Shown here one piece after another: positions 1 to 7,309 of a stretch of 64,000 bases of DNA. Both the position numbers and the translations under genes were made by a program. Origin of the DNA: an uncultured Lachnospiraceae bacterium (lineage in GTDB: Bacteria > Bacillota > Clostridia > Lachnospirales > Lachnospiraceae); the NCBI GenBank assembly GCA_910584845.1, contig CAJUDH010000002.1, positions 1 to 64,000 of the forward strand, given 5' to 3'. Position 1 is the first letter of the stretch. Every line of letters starts with the position of its first letter. The notes beneath the pieces were generated by a model. It made no database searches. It saw only the letters and a list, made by a program, of their open reading frames with translations, and was not told the DNA's origin.

Positions 1-43
1 GCATTTGAGAAGAAATACAGAACATATAAGGAGTTATGGAAAA

Positions 44-508
44 ATGATAAAAATATTGTTTATTTGCCACGGCAACATCTGCCGCAGCCCCATGGCTGAA
101 TTCATCATGAAAGACATGGTAGAGAAAGCCGGCCTTTCCGCCCGGTTCCACATCGCCTCCGCCGCCACCAGTTCCGAGGAGGCCGGCAACCCGGTCCACC
201 GGGGTACCAGGGAAAAACTGGCACAGGTAGGGATCTCTGTCGCCGGAAAAAGGGCGGTGCAGTTAAAAAAATCCGACTATTCCCGTTATGATTACCTTAT
301 AGGCATGGACGATTCGAATATCCGCCTTATGCTGCGGACCCTGGGTGGCGACCCGGACCACAAAGTCCACAAATTGCTGGACTTTACCGGCCATGGCGGC
401 AATGTGGCCGACCCCTGGTACACCGGGGATTTTGACGCTACTTACCGGGATGTGCTTGCGGGGTGCAAAGCTGTGCTGGACAATATCCTCAAAAAAGAAA
501 ACGTTTAA
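44..508 (+). CDS. Low-molecular-weight protein-tyrosine phosphatase
   Basis: A cytoplasmic phosphatase of 154 residues, the normal size for the LMW-PTP/ArsC-like fold. The catalytic P-loop CHGNICRS lies at residues 8-15: Cys8 is the nucleophile and Arg14 the phosphate-binding residue (CX5R). The general-acid loop is visible near the C-terminus as ADPWYTGDF. I chose the ATG at 44 because an AAGGAG sits just upstream and the protein then begins directly with MIKILFICHG, as family members do; the frame is open further upstream but adds only an unrelated leader. Substrate unknown; relatives dephosphorylate tyrosine kinases or arginine-phosphorylated proteins. The next gene starts 29 bp downstream on the same strand, so the two are probably cotranscribed. 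Identification is secure; physiological role is not. Confidence 0.93.
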   Translation: MIKILFICHGNICRSPMAEFIMKDMVEKAGLSARFHIASAATSSEEAGNPVHRGTREKLAQVGISVAGKRAVQLKKSDYSRYDYLIGMDDSNIRLMLRTLGGDPDHKVHKLLDFTGHGGNVADPWYTGDFDATYRDVLAGCKAVLDNILKKENV

Positions 509-537
509 AATTGATCGGGTTGAGAAAGGATTCCATT

Positions 538-1377
538 ATGGAAAGCGTAAGTAAAAATATCCTCCTGGCCAATGATTTCCCTGGCTACGGCAAAGTGGCG
601 TTGGCTGCCATGACCCCCATTTTATCACGGATGGGGCATTATGTGTTCCAGCTTCCCACCGCCGTGGTTTCCAACACCTTGGATTTCGGCAAATTCCGTA
701 TGCAAGACATGACCAGCTATATGAAGGGCGCCCTTGAAGTCTGGCAAGAATTGGGGTTTGAGCCGGACTGCATCTGCACCGGCTTTATTACATCCGGGGA
801 ACAGGGGCAGCTGTTAGGGGAATATATCCAAAAACAAAAACGGGAAAAAGGGAACCGCTGCCTGGTAGTGGTGGACCCCATCATGGCAGACTGCGGAAAA
901 TTGTATAACGGCATCGGCCCTGACCGGATATGGGCTATGAAAAGGCTGGCTGCCATGTCCGACGTCATGGTGCCCAATATAACCGAGGCCTCCTTCCTCA
1001 CCGGCATCCGCCCCGGCCAGGAATCCGGCTCCCCGGAACAAGTGGAAGAACTCGTTGACGGCTTAAAGGCCCTGTCTGGCAAATCGGTGGTGATAACCAG
1101 TGTAACCGAAAAAAACGCAGGCAAAGAAATCCATTGTGTATATGGTTATGACCATTTCCACCAGGAACCTTTCCGGATCCCTTATGAACACTTACCTGTC
1201 CGGGTCGCCGGCAGCGGCGATATTTTTTCCGCTTTGATGGTTGGCGGGCTTCTGGCCGGGAATCCTTTAAAAGACGCTATTACCAAAACCGTGAAAACAT
1301 TGTCTGCGCTAATTGCCAAAGACAGGGAGGATCCCCACGGTTACAAAGGGATCCTCATCGAAAAATATGAAATATAG
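538..1377 (+). CDS. Pyridoxamine kinase (PdxY/PdxK-type, ribokinase fold)
   Basis: A 279-residue vitamin B6 salvage kinase that phosphorylates pyridoxal/pyridoxamine with ATP. The start fits the family: NILLANDFPGYGKVALAAM, where related proteins have a substrate-binding ND(F/L)xGxG segment, followed by the VVDPIMAD strand. The C-terminal ribokinase signature RVAGSGDIFSALMVGG carries the GxGD anion hole and catalytic Asp at about residue 240. The ATG at 538 follows GAGAAAGGA; an in-frame upstream extension overlaps the phosphatase gene and looks spurious. It follows the phosphatase by 29 bp on the same strand. Closely related clostridial proteins are annotated pyridoxamine kinase, but a hydroxymethylpyrimidine-kinase-like activity cannot be excluded from sequence alone. 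Confidence 0.9.
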   Translation: MESVSKNILLANDFPGYGKVALAAMTPILSRMGHYVFQLPTAVVSNTLDFGKFRMQDMTSYMKGALEVWQELGFEPDCICTGFITSGEQGQLLGEYIQKQKREKGNRCLVVVDPIMADCGKLYNGIGPDRIWAMKRLAAMSDVMVPNITEASFLTGIRPGQESGSPEQVEELVDGLKALSGKSVVITSVTEKNAGKEIHCVYGYDHFHQEPFRIPYEHLPVRVAGSGDIFSALMVGGLLAGNPLKDAITKTVKTLSALIAKDREDPHGYKGILIEKYEI

Positions 1378-1400
1378 CCGGCTGACGGCCCACTTTCCCT

Positions 1401-2132
1401 TTACAGATAAGCCCGGCTGCCGGCTGCCACAAATTCCGTAAAAATCCTCCTGGCCGCTTCATCCTGTTCCCATAAATATTCCGGGTGCCATTGGACCCCC
1501 AGGAAGAAATCCGGATAATCCGGCTTTTCCACACATTCCACCAGGCCATGGGGCGCGAAACCGGTTGCCACCAGCCCCGGCGCCACGTTTCGAATCGCCT
1601 GGTGGTGCATACTGTTTACCTTTATGGCTTTCTTCTGCGTAATCTGTGCCAAAAGGCTGCCGGAAGCCACCGTAACCGTATGGGCTGGCGTGTCATAGTA
1701 AAAAGGCTGGACATGGCAGATCGGGAAATCTTCCGGAAATTGGCTGGGTATGTCTTGATAAATGTCCCCGCCCAAACCAATATTCAGCAGCTGGATGCCC
1801 CGGCAAATGCCTAAAATAGGCTTTTCCGCCGCCATAGCCATCTCCAGCAAGGCCAGTTCCATAGAATCCCGCCGGATGGACACGTTTCCGCAATGGAGCC
1901 GGGTTTCTTCCCCGAAATAAAACGGATGTACGTCGGGCCCGCCCGTAAATAAAAACGCGTCCAGGCTGTCCACCAGCCGCTGCAGCTCTTCCTCTTTCAA
2001 ATCCAGCGGAAGGACCAACGGCGTGCCGCCGGCCGCCTGGATAGCTTTTAAATAAGCCGGGCGCATGTAAATTTCATCTTTCTCCGTATTGTGATAGGGG
2101 GTAAGGGCAATCAGGGGTTTCCTGCTTTGCAT
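1401..2132 (-). CDS. Class-I glutamine amidotransferase-like hydrolase (gamma-glutamyl-GABA hydrolase family)
   Basis: A 243-residue PuuD-type peptidase C26 protein that hydrolyses gamma-glutamyl amides such as gamma-glutamyl-GABA. It keeps the full triad: the nucleophile elbow ILGICRGIQ and the His-Glu pair in QWHPEY. The FTGGPDVHP oxyanion segment is present. I place the start at MQSRKPLIALTPYHN because AAGGAGG lies at the right distance; a 9-residue upstream extension has no ribosome binding site. It converges on the pyridoxamine kinase gene with only 23 bp between them. The substrate is inferred from the family only. A second homologue at 19763-20467 has lost all three catalytic residues, so this copy is the useful comparison. 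Confidence 0.9.
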   Translation of the reverse strand: MQSRKPLIALTPYHNTEKDEIYMRPAYLKAIQAAGGTPLVLPLDLKEEELQRLVDSLDAFLFTGGPDVHPFYFGEETRLHCGNVSIRRDSMELALLEMAMAAEKPILGICRGIQLLNIGLGGDIYQDIPSQFPEDFPICHVQPFYYDTPAHTVTVASGSLLAQITQKKAIKVNSMHHQAIRNVAPGLVATGFAPHGLVECVEKPDYPDFFLGVQWHPEYLWEQDEAARRIFTEFVAAGSRAYL

Positions 2133-2361
2133 AAAATAATCCTCCTTGCATATACTCATTTTGCCTCAATACTTTCTTGACATGAAAAAGAACCGGTTGC
2201 GCCTGCAAGGCTTATGGCCCTAAAGGCGCTTTATTGTCAGAATAAAAATCTTATTTTGCAGGATCCCCCGCCGAAGGCAGGCCGCTTTCGCCATACCGTC
2301 CTTCGCCCCAGCGGGGCCCGTCACATAAGGTTTTATACGATAGACGCAATTTCCTATAATA

Positions 2362-2403
2362 TAAATAAATGCCCCTCCCATATTTTATGGAAGAGGCACT
2401 TAT
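2362..2403 (-). terminator. Rho-independent terminator of the ferredoxin gene
   Basis: On the minus strand a GTGCCTCTTCC / GGGAGGGGCAT stem with an AT-rich loop is followed by an A/T-rich run (ATTTATTTATATTATAG). It lies 22 bp beyond the ferredoxin stop codon. Confidence 0.75.
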
Positions 2404-2424
2404 GTAACGGTCTGTCGTAAATTA

Positions 2425-2595
2425 TCAGCCCTCGCTGATAGCGCCGGTCGGGCAAACGCCTGCACAGGTTCCGCACTCAATGCAGCTGTCAGCATCAATC
2501 ACATACTGTCCATCGCCCTGGGAAATCGCGCTAACCGGGCACTCCGGCTCACAGGTTCCGCAGCTTACGCATGCATCAGAAATAACATATGCCAT
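2425..2595 (-). CDS. 2[4Fe-4S] ferredoxin
   Basis: A 56-residue clostridial-type ferredoxin. The two cluster motifs are CVSCGTCEPECP (Cys9, 12, 15, 19) and CIECGTCAGVCP (Cys38, 41, 44, 48), symmetrically placed as in small bacterial 8Fe ferredoxins. It would carry low-potential electrons in the cytoplasm, for example from pyruvate:ferredoxin oxidoreductase to hydrogenase or Rnf; partners are not in this window. The start follows AAGGAGG with a 7-base spacer. It is a single-gene transcription unit with its own promoter (2644-2672) and terminator (2362-2403). Confidence 0.97.
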   Translation of the reverse strand: MAYVISDACVSCGTCEPECPVSAISQGDGQYVIDADSCIECGTCAGVCPTGAISEG

Positions 2596-2643
2596 AATAA
2601 TGTCCTCCTTGAATAATCTACTACATTTTTAACTCCTGCACTT

Positions 2644-2672
2644 ATTCTAACCGATTTACGTAAAATATTCAA
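2644..2672 (-). promoter_or_regulatory. SigmaA-type promoter of the ferredoxin gene
   Basis: Reading the minus strand, TTGAAT (2672-2667) and TAGAAT (2649-2644) are separated by 17 bp, about 50 bp upstream of the ferredoxin start. Confidence 0.65.
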
Positions 2673-2801
2673 GTGGAAATTACTACACAATTGGACAAAA
2701 ATAAATACAGGAAATCAAGGGAAATCCGGGGCGGAACGCGGCCTGCTTTCCGCCCCTTCCCCTACCTTAGCCGGCAGCCGCTTATCCGGGGAAATATCCA
2801 T

Positions 2802-3572
2802 TCAGGCCCTAACATAGCCCTTTAACCTGGCTTCTTTTTCTTCCCGTATCCCCTGGACAATCATTTTGCGCGCCGCCAGTGCCTCCTCTTTGCCCAGGGG
2901 CTTTACCTTTTCCAGTGGATACGGAATCCCCAGATTATGGTATTTGGCTTTTCCCATATCGTGGTAAGGCAAGACATCCAGCGCCTCCACATTATGAAGC
3001 GTACCGATAAAACGCCCCAGTTGGTATAATTCCCTTTTCCCGTCGGTAATTCCCGGCACCACCACATGGCGGATCCATACAGGCACCGCCCTTTCATCCA
3101 GATACCGGGCAAAATCCAGGACAGGTGCCTGCTGCCGGCTGGTCAGCTTTTCATGGGACTCGGGGTCCATATGCTTGATGTCCAACATTACCAGGCTGGT
3201 CACTGCCGTCAGCCGGTCGAACTGCCCCCGCACTTTTGGCGAGTGGGCATGGAAGGTAATGCCGGAAGTGTCCACACAGGTATGGATGCCCTTTTGGGCT
3301 GCCGCCTCAAAAAGCTCCGTGACAAAATCCATTTGTACCAACGGTTCCCCTCCGGTAACGGTAATGCCGCCCTTTTGGTAAAAGTCTTTGTTTTTCTCAT
3401 ATAATGCCAATACCTCTTCCACTGTCACCGGCGTGCCGCCATCCATGTTCCAGGTATCCGGATTGTGGCAATACAGGCACCGCATGGGGCAGCCCTGGAG
3501 GAATAATACCAAACGCACCCCCGGGCCATCCACCGTGCCAAAACTTTCCATAGAATGAATCCGCCCCACCAT
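2802..3572 (-). CDS. pflA: Pyruvate formate-lyase activating enzyme (radical SAM)
   Basis: A 256-residue radical SAM enzyme that abstracts a hydrogen from the active glycine of pyruvate formate-lyase, using a [4Fe-4S] cluster, S-adenosylmethionine and reduced flavodoxin or ferredoxin. The cluster motif CPMRCLYC (Cys28, 32, 35) follows the FGTVDGPGVR segment typical of PflA. TVTGGEPL is the SAM-binding GGE motif. Length matches E. coli PflA (246). The start codon is 11 bp after the stop of the glycyl-radical subunit gene, so activase, glycyl-radical subunit and catalytic subunit form one operon. Its substrate is presumably the separate 81-residue protein at 3584-3829, alone or in complex with the large subunit. 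Confidence 0.97.
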   Translation of the reverse strand: MVGRIHSMESFGTVDGPGVRLVLFLQGCPMRCLYCHNPDTWNMDGGTPVTVEEVLALYEKNKDFYQKGGITVTGGEPLVQMDFVTELFEAAAQKGIHTCVDTSGITFHAHSPKVRGQFDRLTAVTSLVMLDIKHMDPESHEKLTSRQQAPVLDFARYLDERAVPVWIRHVVVPGITDGKRELYQLGRFIGTLHNVEALDVLPYHDMGKAKYHNLGIPYPLEKVKPLGKEEALAARKMIVQGIREEKEARLKGYVRA

Positions 3573-3583
3573 AAGGCAGCCCG

Positions 3584-3829
3584 CTAAATGGAATCGTGGA
3601 AGGTACGGGAAATCACCTCATCCTGCTGTTCCTTCGTTAGTTTATTGAAATTCACCGCGTACCCGGAAACCCGGACCGTCAGCTGCGGGTATTTCTCCGG
3701 ATGTGCCTGGGCATCCAGCAAGGTTTCTTTTGAAAACACATTGACATTTAAATGATGCCCTCCTTTTTTTGCGTAGCCGTCTAACAAAGTTACCAGGTTG
3801 TCAACCTGGGCTTCACTTACTTGTGCCAT
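3584..3829 (-). CDS. grcA: Stand-alone glycyl-radical subunit of a split pyruvate formate-lyase (GrcA/YfiD-like)
   Basis: An 81-residue protein that is essentially the last 80 residues of an ordinary pyruvate formate-lyase. It contains LLDGYAKKGGHHLNVNVFSK, then the glycyl-radical motif RVSGYAVNF with Gly56 as predicted radical site, then TKEQQDEVISRTF. The gene has a strong AGGAGG ribosome binding site and its own ATG, so it is translated independently and is not a frameshift product. It lies 48 bp downstream of the large subunit gene, which lacks this domain. In E. coli, YfiD/GrcA is a spare part for oxygen-cleaved PflB; here the main enzyme has no glycyl domain of its own in cis, so this protein should be obligatory. 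A further full-length PFL elsewhere in the genome cannot be excluded. Confidence 0.93.
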   Translation of the reverse strand: MAQVSEAQVDNLVTLLDGYAKKGGHHLNVNVFSKETLLDAQAHPEKYPQLTVRVSGYAVNFNKLTKEQQDEVISRTFHDSI

Positions 3830-3877
3830 AATAAAATCCTCCTATATTCGTTTACTAGACTCTTGGAAACCTTCTCG

Positions 3878-5971
3878 CTACTCCCAGTCTGCGCCAACCA
3901 TCAGGTTGGGGATGGAGCAGGCTTTATCTTTGCTGCATTCCAGCTCTACTTCTATATCTCCTACAAACAGCTGGCCTTCTTTCCCCAGCGCCCCCGGGAC
4001 AATGGAAAAGGTATTGGAAATCCCGTCCTGTGCATCTTTAAAGGAAATTTTTGCCACGGATGCCAAGGACGATACGGCCCCATGGGTATCCCTCTGGTGC
4101 ATAGGGTTGGCCCCCGGCGCAAACGCCTGCCCCGCCTTTCTCCCGTCCGGTGTCGCGCCGGTGCCCTTACCATATACCACATTGGAGGTGATCGTCAATA
4201 TGGAAGTAGTGGGAATCCCTCCCCGGTAACAGTGGTTTTGCTTAATATAATTCATAAATGTGTGCACCACTTCTACGGCAATTTGATCTACCCGGTCATC
4301 ATCGTTTCCATATTTGGGGAAATCCCCCTCCACCTTGTAGTCTGTGACTATCCCCTGTCCGTCCCGCACCGTCCGCACTTTTGCATATTTAATGGCAGAC
4401 AACGAATCCGCCACCACCGATAACCCGGCAACGCCCGTGGCAAACCATCGGGTCACATCCATGTCATGAAGGGCCATCTGTAACCGCTCGTAGCAATACT
4501 TATCATGCATATAATGAATGATATTCAACGTATTCACATAAACGCCGGCCAGCCACCGCATCATATCCTGGAAGCGTTCCATTACCTGGCCATATTCCAG
4601 GTACTCGGAAGTAATGGGGCGGTACCTGGGGCCTACCTGCTTTTTGCTGACCTCGTCCACACCCCCGTTTATGGCGTACAAAAGGCATTTGGCCAGATTG
4701 GCCCGGGCACCGAAAAACTGCATTTCTTTCCCGATTCGCATGGAAGACACACAGCAGGCTATGGCATAGTCGTCCCCATGGGTCACCCGCATTAAATCGT
4801 CATTCTCATATTGGACCGAGGAGGACTCAATGGATGTCTTGGCACAAAACATTTTAAAATTCTCCGGCAGCCTGGTAGACCACAGCACCGTCAAGTTGGG
4901 CTCCGGGGCCGTCCCCAGGTTATTTAGGGTGTGCAGGAACCGGAAAGACATTTTTGTGACCATGTGCCTTCCGTCTATACCTACTCCCCCGATGGATTCC
5001 GTCACCCAGGTAGGGTCGCCGGAAAACAGGGCATTATACTCCGGGGTGCGGGCAAATTTTACCAGCCGGAGTTTCATAACGAAATGATCCACAAATTCCT
5101 GGATCTGCCTTTCGTCAAACCTTCCCTCCCTCAAATCCCGTTCTGCATAAATATCCAGAAACGTGGAAGTGCGGCCCAAAGACATGGCTGCACCGTTCTG
5201 TTCCTTAATTGCCGCCAAATAGCCAAAATAAGTCCACTGGATGGCTTCTTGCACATTGTCTGCAGGCCGGGAAATATCATACCCGTAAATCCTTCCCAGC
5301 TCTTTTAATTCTTTCAACGCGCGAATCTGTTCCGACAGTTCCTCCCGGGTACGGATAATATGGGAATACATGGTGCTGCGGGCAGTCATCTTCTGCTCTT
5401 CTTTATCTTCGATCAGCTTGTCCACCCCATACAATGCGACCCGCCGGTAATCCCCGATAATCCTTCCCCTCCCATAAGCGTCAGGAAGCCCGGTAATAAT
5501 ATGGCTGGAACGGCATGCCCTCATTTCCGGGGTGTAAGCGTCAAACACGCCTGCGTTGTGGGTCTTCCGGTGTTTTGTAAAAAATTCGCTGACTTTGGGG
5601 TCTACCTGGTATCCGTTGTCCGCACACGCCTTTTCTGCCACCCGGATGCCCCCATAAGGCTGAAACGCCCGTTTAAAAGGTTTATCCGTCTGAAATCCAA
5701 CAATGGTTTCTTTGTTTTTATCCAAATATCCCGGGCCGTGGGACGTAATGGTGGAAATAATCTGGGTATCCATATCCAGAACGCCGCCTGCTTCCCTCTC
5801 CTGCCGGCTCAATTCCATAACCTGGCCCCAAAGCTTGGTGGTATTTTCTGTAGGGCCTTCCAAAAAGGACTGGTCCCCATCATAAGGGGTATAATTTTTC
5901 TGGATAAAATCCCGCACATTCACCTCCCGTTCCCAATGGCCCGGGGTGAAACCTCTCCATTCTTGCCTCAT
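3878..5971 (-). CDS. pflB: Pyruvate formate-lyase catalytic subunit lacking the glycyl-radical domain
   Basis: A 697-residue protein that aligns by eye with PflB along almost its whole length and converts pyruvate plus CoA to acetyl-CoA and formate. The catalytic Cys-Cys pair is at residues 406-407 in DYAIACCVSSM. Other landmarks are HKTHNAG, TPDGRKAGQAFAPGANP and SIVPGALGKEG. A usual PflB (740-760 residues) continues from the last motif straight into the glycyl domain. Here it instead ends in a roughly 30-residue tail rich in Glu, Asp and Cys, finishing LMVGADWE and a TAG stop; the glycyl domain is a separate gene downstream. The start follows GAGGAGG. The promoter region contains a perfect CGGAAACGTTTCCG palindrome. 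Function as a two-subunit enzyme is inference from gene order and complementarity. Confidence 0.95.
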   Translation of the reverse strand: MRQEWRGFTPGHWEREVNVRDFIQKNYTPYDGDQSFLEGPTENTTKLWGQVMELSRQEREAGGVLDMDTQIISTITSHGPGYLDKNKETIVGFQTDKPFKRAFQPYGGIRVAEKACADNGYQVDPKVSEFFTKHRKTHNAGVFDAYTPEMRACRSSHIITGLPDAYGRGRIIGDYRRVALYGVDKLIEDKEEQKMTARSTMYSHIIRTREELSEQIRALKELKELGRIYGYDISRPADNVQEAIQWTYFGYLAAIKEQNGAAMSLGRTSTFLDIYAERDLREGRFDERQIQEFVDHFVMKLRLVKFARTPEYNALFSGDPTWVTESIGGVGIDGRHMVTKMSFRFLHTLNNLGTAPEPNLTVLWSTRLPENFKMFCAKTSIESSSVQYENDDLMRVTHGDDYAIACCVSSMRIGKEMQFFGARANLAKCLLYAINGGVDEVSKKQVGPRYRPITSEYLEYGQVMERFQDMMRWLAGVYVNTLNIIHYMHDKYCYERLQMALHDMDVTRWFATGVAGLSVVADSLSAIKYAKVRTVRDGQGIVTDYKVEGDFPKYGNDDDRVDQIAVEVVHTFMNYIKQNHCYRGGIPTTSILTITSNVVYGKGTGATPDGRKAGQAFAPGANPMHQRDTHGAVSSLASVAKISFKDAQDGISNTFSIVPGALGKEGQLFVGDIEVELECSKDKACSIPNLMVGADWE

Positions 5972-6036
5972 TCTGCTGCCTCCTCAAGTAAAATTGCCTG
6001 GTTGCTAATTATGGCTTGCCAATCCATAAAAAATAT

Positions 6037-6080
6037 ATTATAGTAGATAGTGCAGTTTAACGGTTACGGAAACGTTTCCG
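6037..6080 (-). promoter_or_regulatory. pfl promoter region with 14-bp operator palindrome
   Basis: A TATAAT box (6042-6037 on the minus strand) lies about 65 bp before the pfl start; the matching -35 is poor. Immediately upstream is the perfect palindrome CGGAAACGTTTCCG (6067-6080), of the form bound by LacI-family regulators including CcpA (central CG flanked by A and T runs). It sits between the divergent pfl and DUF1858 genes and could control either. The regulator is not identifiable from this window. Confidence 0.55.
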
Positions 6081-6175
6081 CTTTTACCGCTGCATCCTCG
6101 AAAAGCATCCTCACCGAATCCGTAAGGTACTTAAAGCGAGTTGTACTAGTATATACAAAAAGGAGGAAAAATAAT

Positions 6176-6382
6176 ATGCAGATTAATAAAGATATGTTAA
6201 TCGGCGAACTGGTCCAGTCCCATGAACTCATTGCCCCCATGCTGATGCGCGCCGGCATGCATTGCCTCGGCTGCCCGTCCGCCCAGGCCGAAACCCTGGA
6301 AGAAGCCTGCATGGTCCATGGGATTGACTGCGATACCCTGGTTTCCGGCATCAACGAAGTGCTGGCCGAAAGAAATTTGTAA
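6176..6382 (+). CDS. DUF1858 domain protein
   Basis: A 68-residue protein made up entirely of a DUF1858 domain: an N-terminal MLIGELVQSHELIAPMLMRAGMHC segment in which the organism-wide signature HCLGCPSAQAETLEEAC follows, ending GINEVLAERNL. The CxxC pair (HCLGC) is the conserved feature; relatives include the N-terminus of ScdA/RIC-type iron-sulphur repair proteins and proteins near hybrid-cluster or redox enzymes, so a role in redox or Fe-S handling is plausible but unproven. The start at 6176 follows AGGAGGAAAAATAAT; the longer open frame upstream lacks a ribosome binding site. It is transcribed divergently from pfl and ends in a strong bidirectional terminator. Confidence 0.85.
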   Translation: MQINKDMLIGELVQSHELIAPMLMRAGMHCLGCPSAQAETLEEACMVHGIDCDTLVSGINEVLAERNL

Positions 6383-6403
6383 CCTTTATCCGGAATTTAA
6401 AAA

Positions 6404-6432
6404 GGAGGGTGTGTTTCCACACCCTCCAAAAT
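6404..6432. terminator. Bidirectional terminator between DUF1858 and mecA
   Basis: A perfect 10-bp stem GGAGGGTGTG / CACACCCTCC with a TTTC loop is flanked by AAAAA on the left and AAAATTTT on the right. It sits between convergent genes and can serve both strands; the T run is better on the minus strand. Confidence 0.85.
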
Positions 6433-6446
6433 TTTCCCGGCGCCTC

Positions 6447-7196
6447 CTATACCAGCATCAGCTTCTGCAGCGCACCTTGCTGTATGATTACTTCATAATG
6501 TTCCTGATAATAGGCTTCCACCGCCGACTGCTGGCGCACCTTCCCCCCATATTCCGCCAAAATATTGCAAACCCGGCTAAACACCAAAGGGTCTGTATCC
6601 GCACTGGACAAAACCAAATAATACTGGGACGTCCCCGGCTTTTTGTACAGGGTGTTGCTGCCCTGGTAAATACCGCCAACTACCTTTGCCGCCGACATTA
6701 CCTCATCCAGGTTTTCAAACCGGTAAATCCGGGTCTGTACTGCCGTGGTCCCCCGGATGTCTTCTGGCTGCGGTGACGCAGGGGCAGACACGCCGTCTTG
6801 GGCGGAAATCCCTAATAGATTTTGTTTCAAAAGTTCCATAAGCCCGTCTGCGCCTTCCAAAAATTCGTTGGCCCCGCCGCCGAAGATACCCTCCGAATCT
6901 TCTTCCGCCATCTGGGAAAACTTAGAAAAGCGGGTATCCAGCTCCTCTGGGTCTTCTATTTTGGTGATGACCAGCATGACGCTTTCATTAGAAAGCGGGA
7001 TGGCTTCCACCATCAACGGGATATCTTCCGCATCAAATCCAACTTCCGTGGAGGCTTTCTGAATCATCTCGCGAAACAGATTACGGGCTTTCTCGCTTCC
7101 GTAAGCCAGTTCACCCAAATTCAGATTTCGGACACTTAAATCAAAACTGCTTAAGGTGCATCGTATCTGGTTCTCATTAATCCGTTCTATCTTCAT
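6447..7196 (-). CDS. mecA: Adaptor protein MecA
   Basis: A 249-residue adaptor that delivers substrates to the ClpCP protease and, in Bacillus, targets ComK. The N-terminal substrate-binding domain starts MKIERINENQIRCTLSSFDL, the family hallmark, and continues to about residue 110. An acidic, low-complexity linker follows (residues 115-150), then the C-terminal ClpC-binding domain (TRIYRFENLDEVMSAAKVV to the end). Length is near the usual 220-250. It is monocistronic, with its own promoter (7279-7308) and the shared terminator at 6404-6432. In non-competent clostridia its substrates are not known. Identification is confident. Confidence 0.92.
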   Translation of the reverse strand: MKIERINENQIRCTLSSFDLSVRNLNLGELAYGSEKARNLFREMIQKASTEVGFDAEDIPLMVEAIPLSNESVMLVITKIEDPEELDTRFSKFSQMAEEDSEGIFGGGANEFLEGADGLMELLKQNLLGISAQDGVSAPASPQPEDIRGTTAVQTRIYRFENLDEVMSAAKVVGGIYQGSNTLYKKPGTSQYYLVLSSADTDPLVFSRVCNILAEYGGKVRQQSAVEAYYQEHYEVIIQQGALQKLMLV

Positions 7197-7278
7197 CAGA
7201 CCATCACTCCCTTACCTCGTATTATCGTTCGTAGGAAACTATGTTTTTATAGAAAAAAGCACCTAGTTCCCTAATTTA

Positions 7279-7308
7279 ATTATAGTATATGATATAGGGA
7301 AAAGGCAA
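7279..7308 (-). promoter_or_regulatory. mecA promoter
   Basis: On the minus strand TTGCCT (7308-7303) and TATAAT (7284-7279) are spaced 18 bp apart, about 85 bp upstream of the mecA start, in an AT-rich stretch. Confidence 0.6.
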
Positions 7309-7309
7309 T

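Noticed and set aside
3821..6043. Several long plus-strand frames across the pfl operon
   Set aside because: Antisense shadows of the pyruvate formate-lyase gene, without start signals or family motifs.
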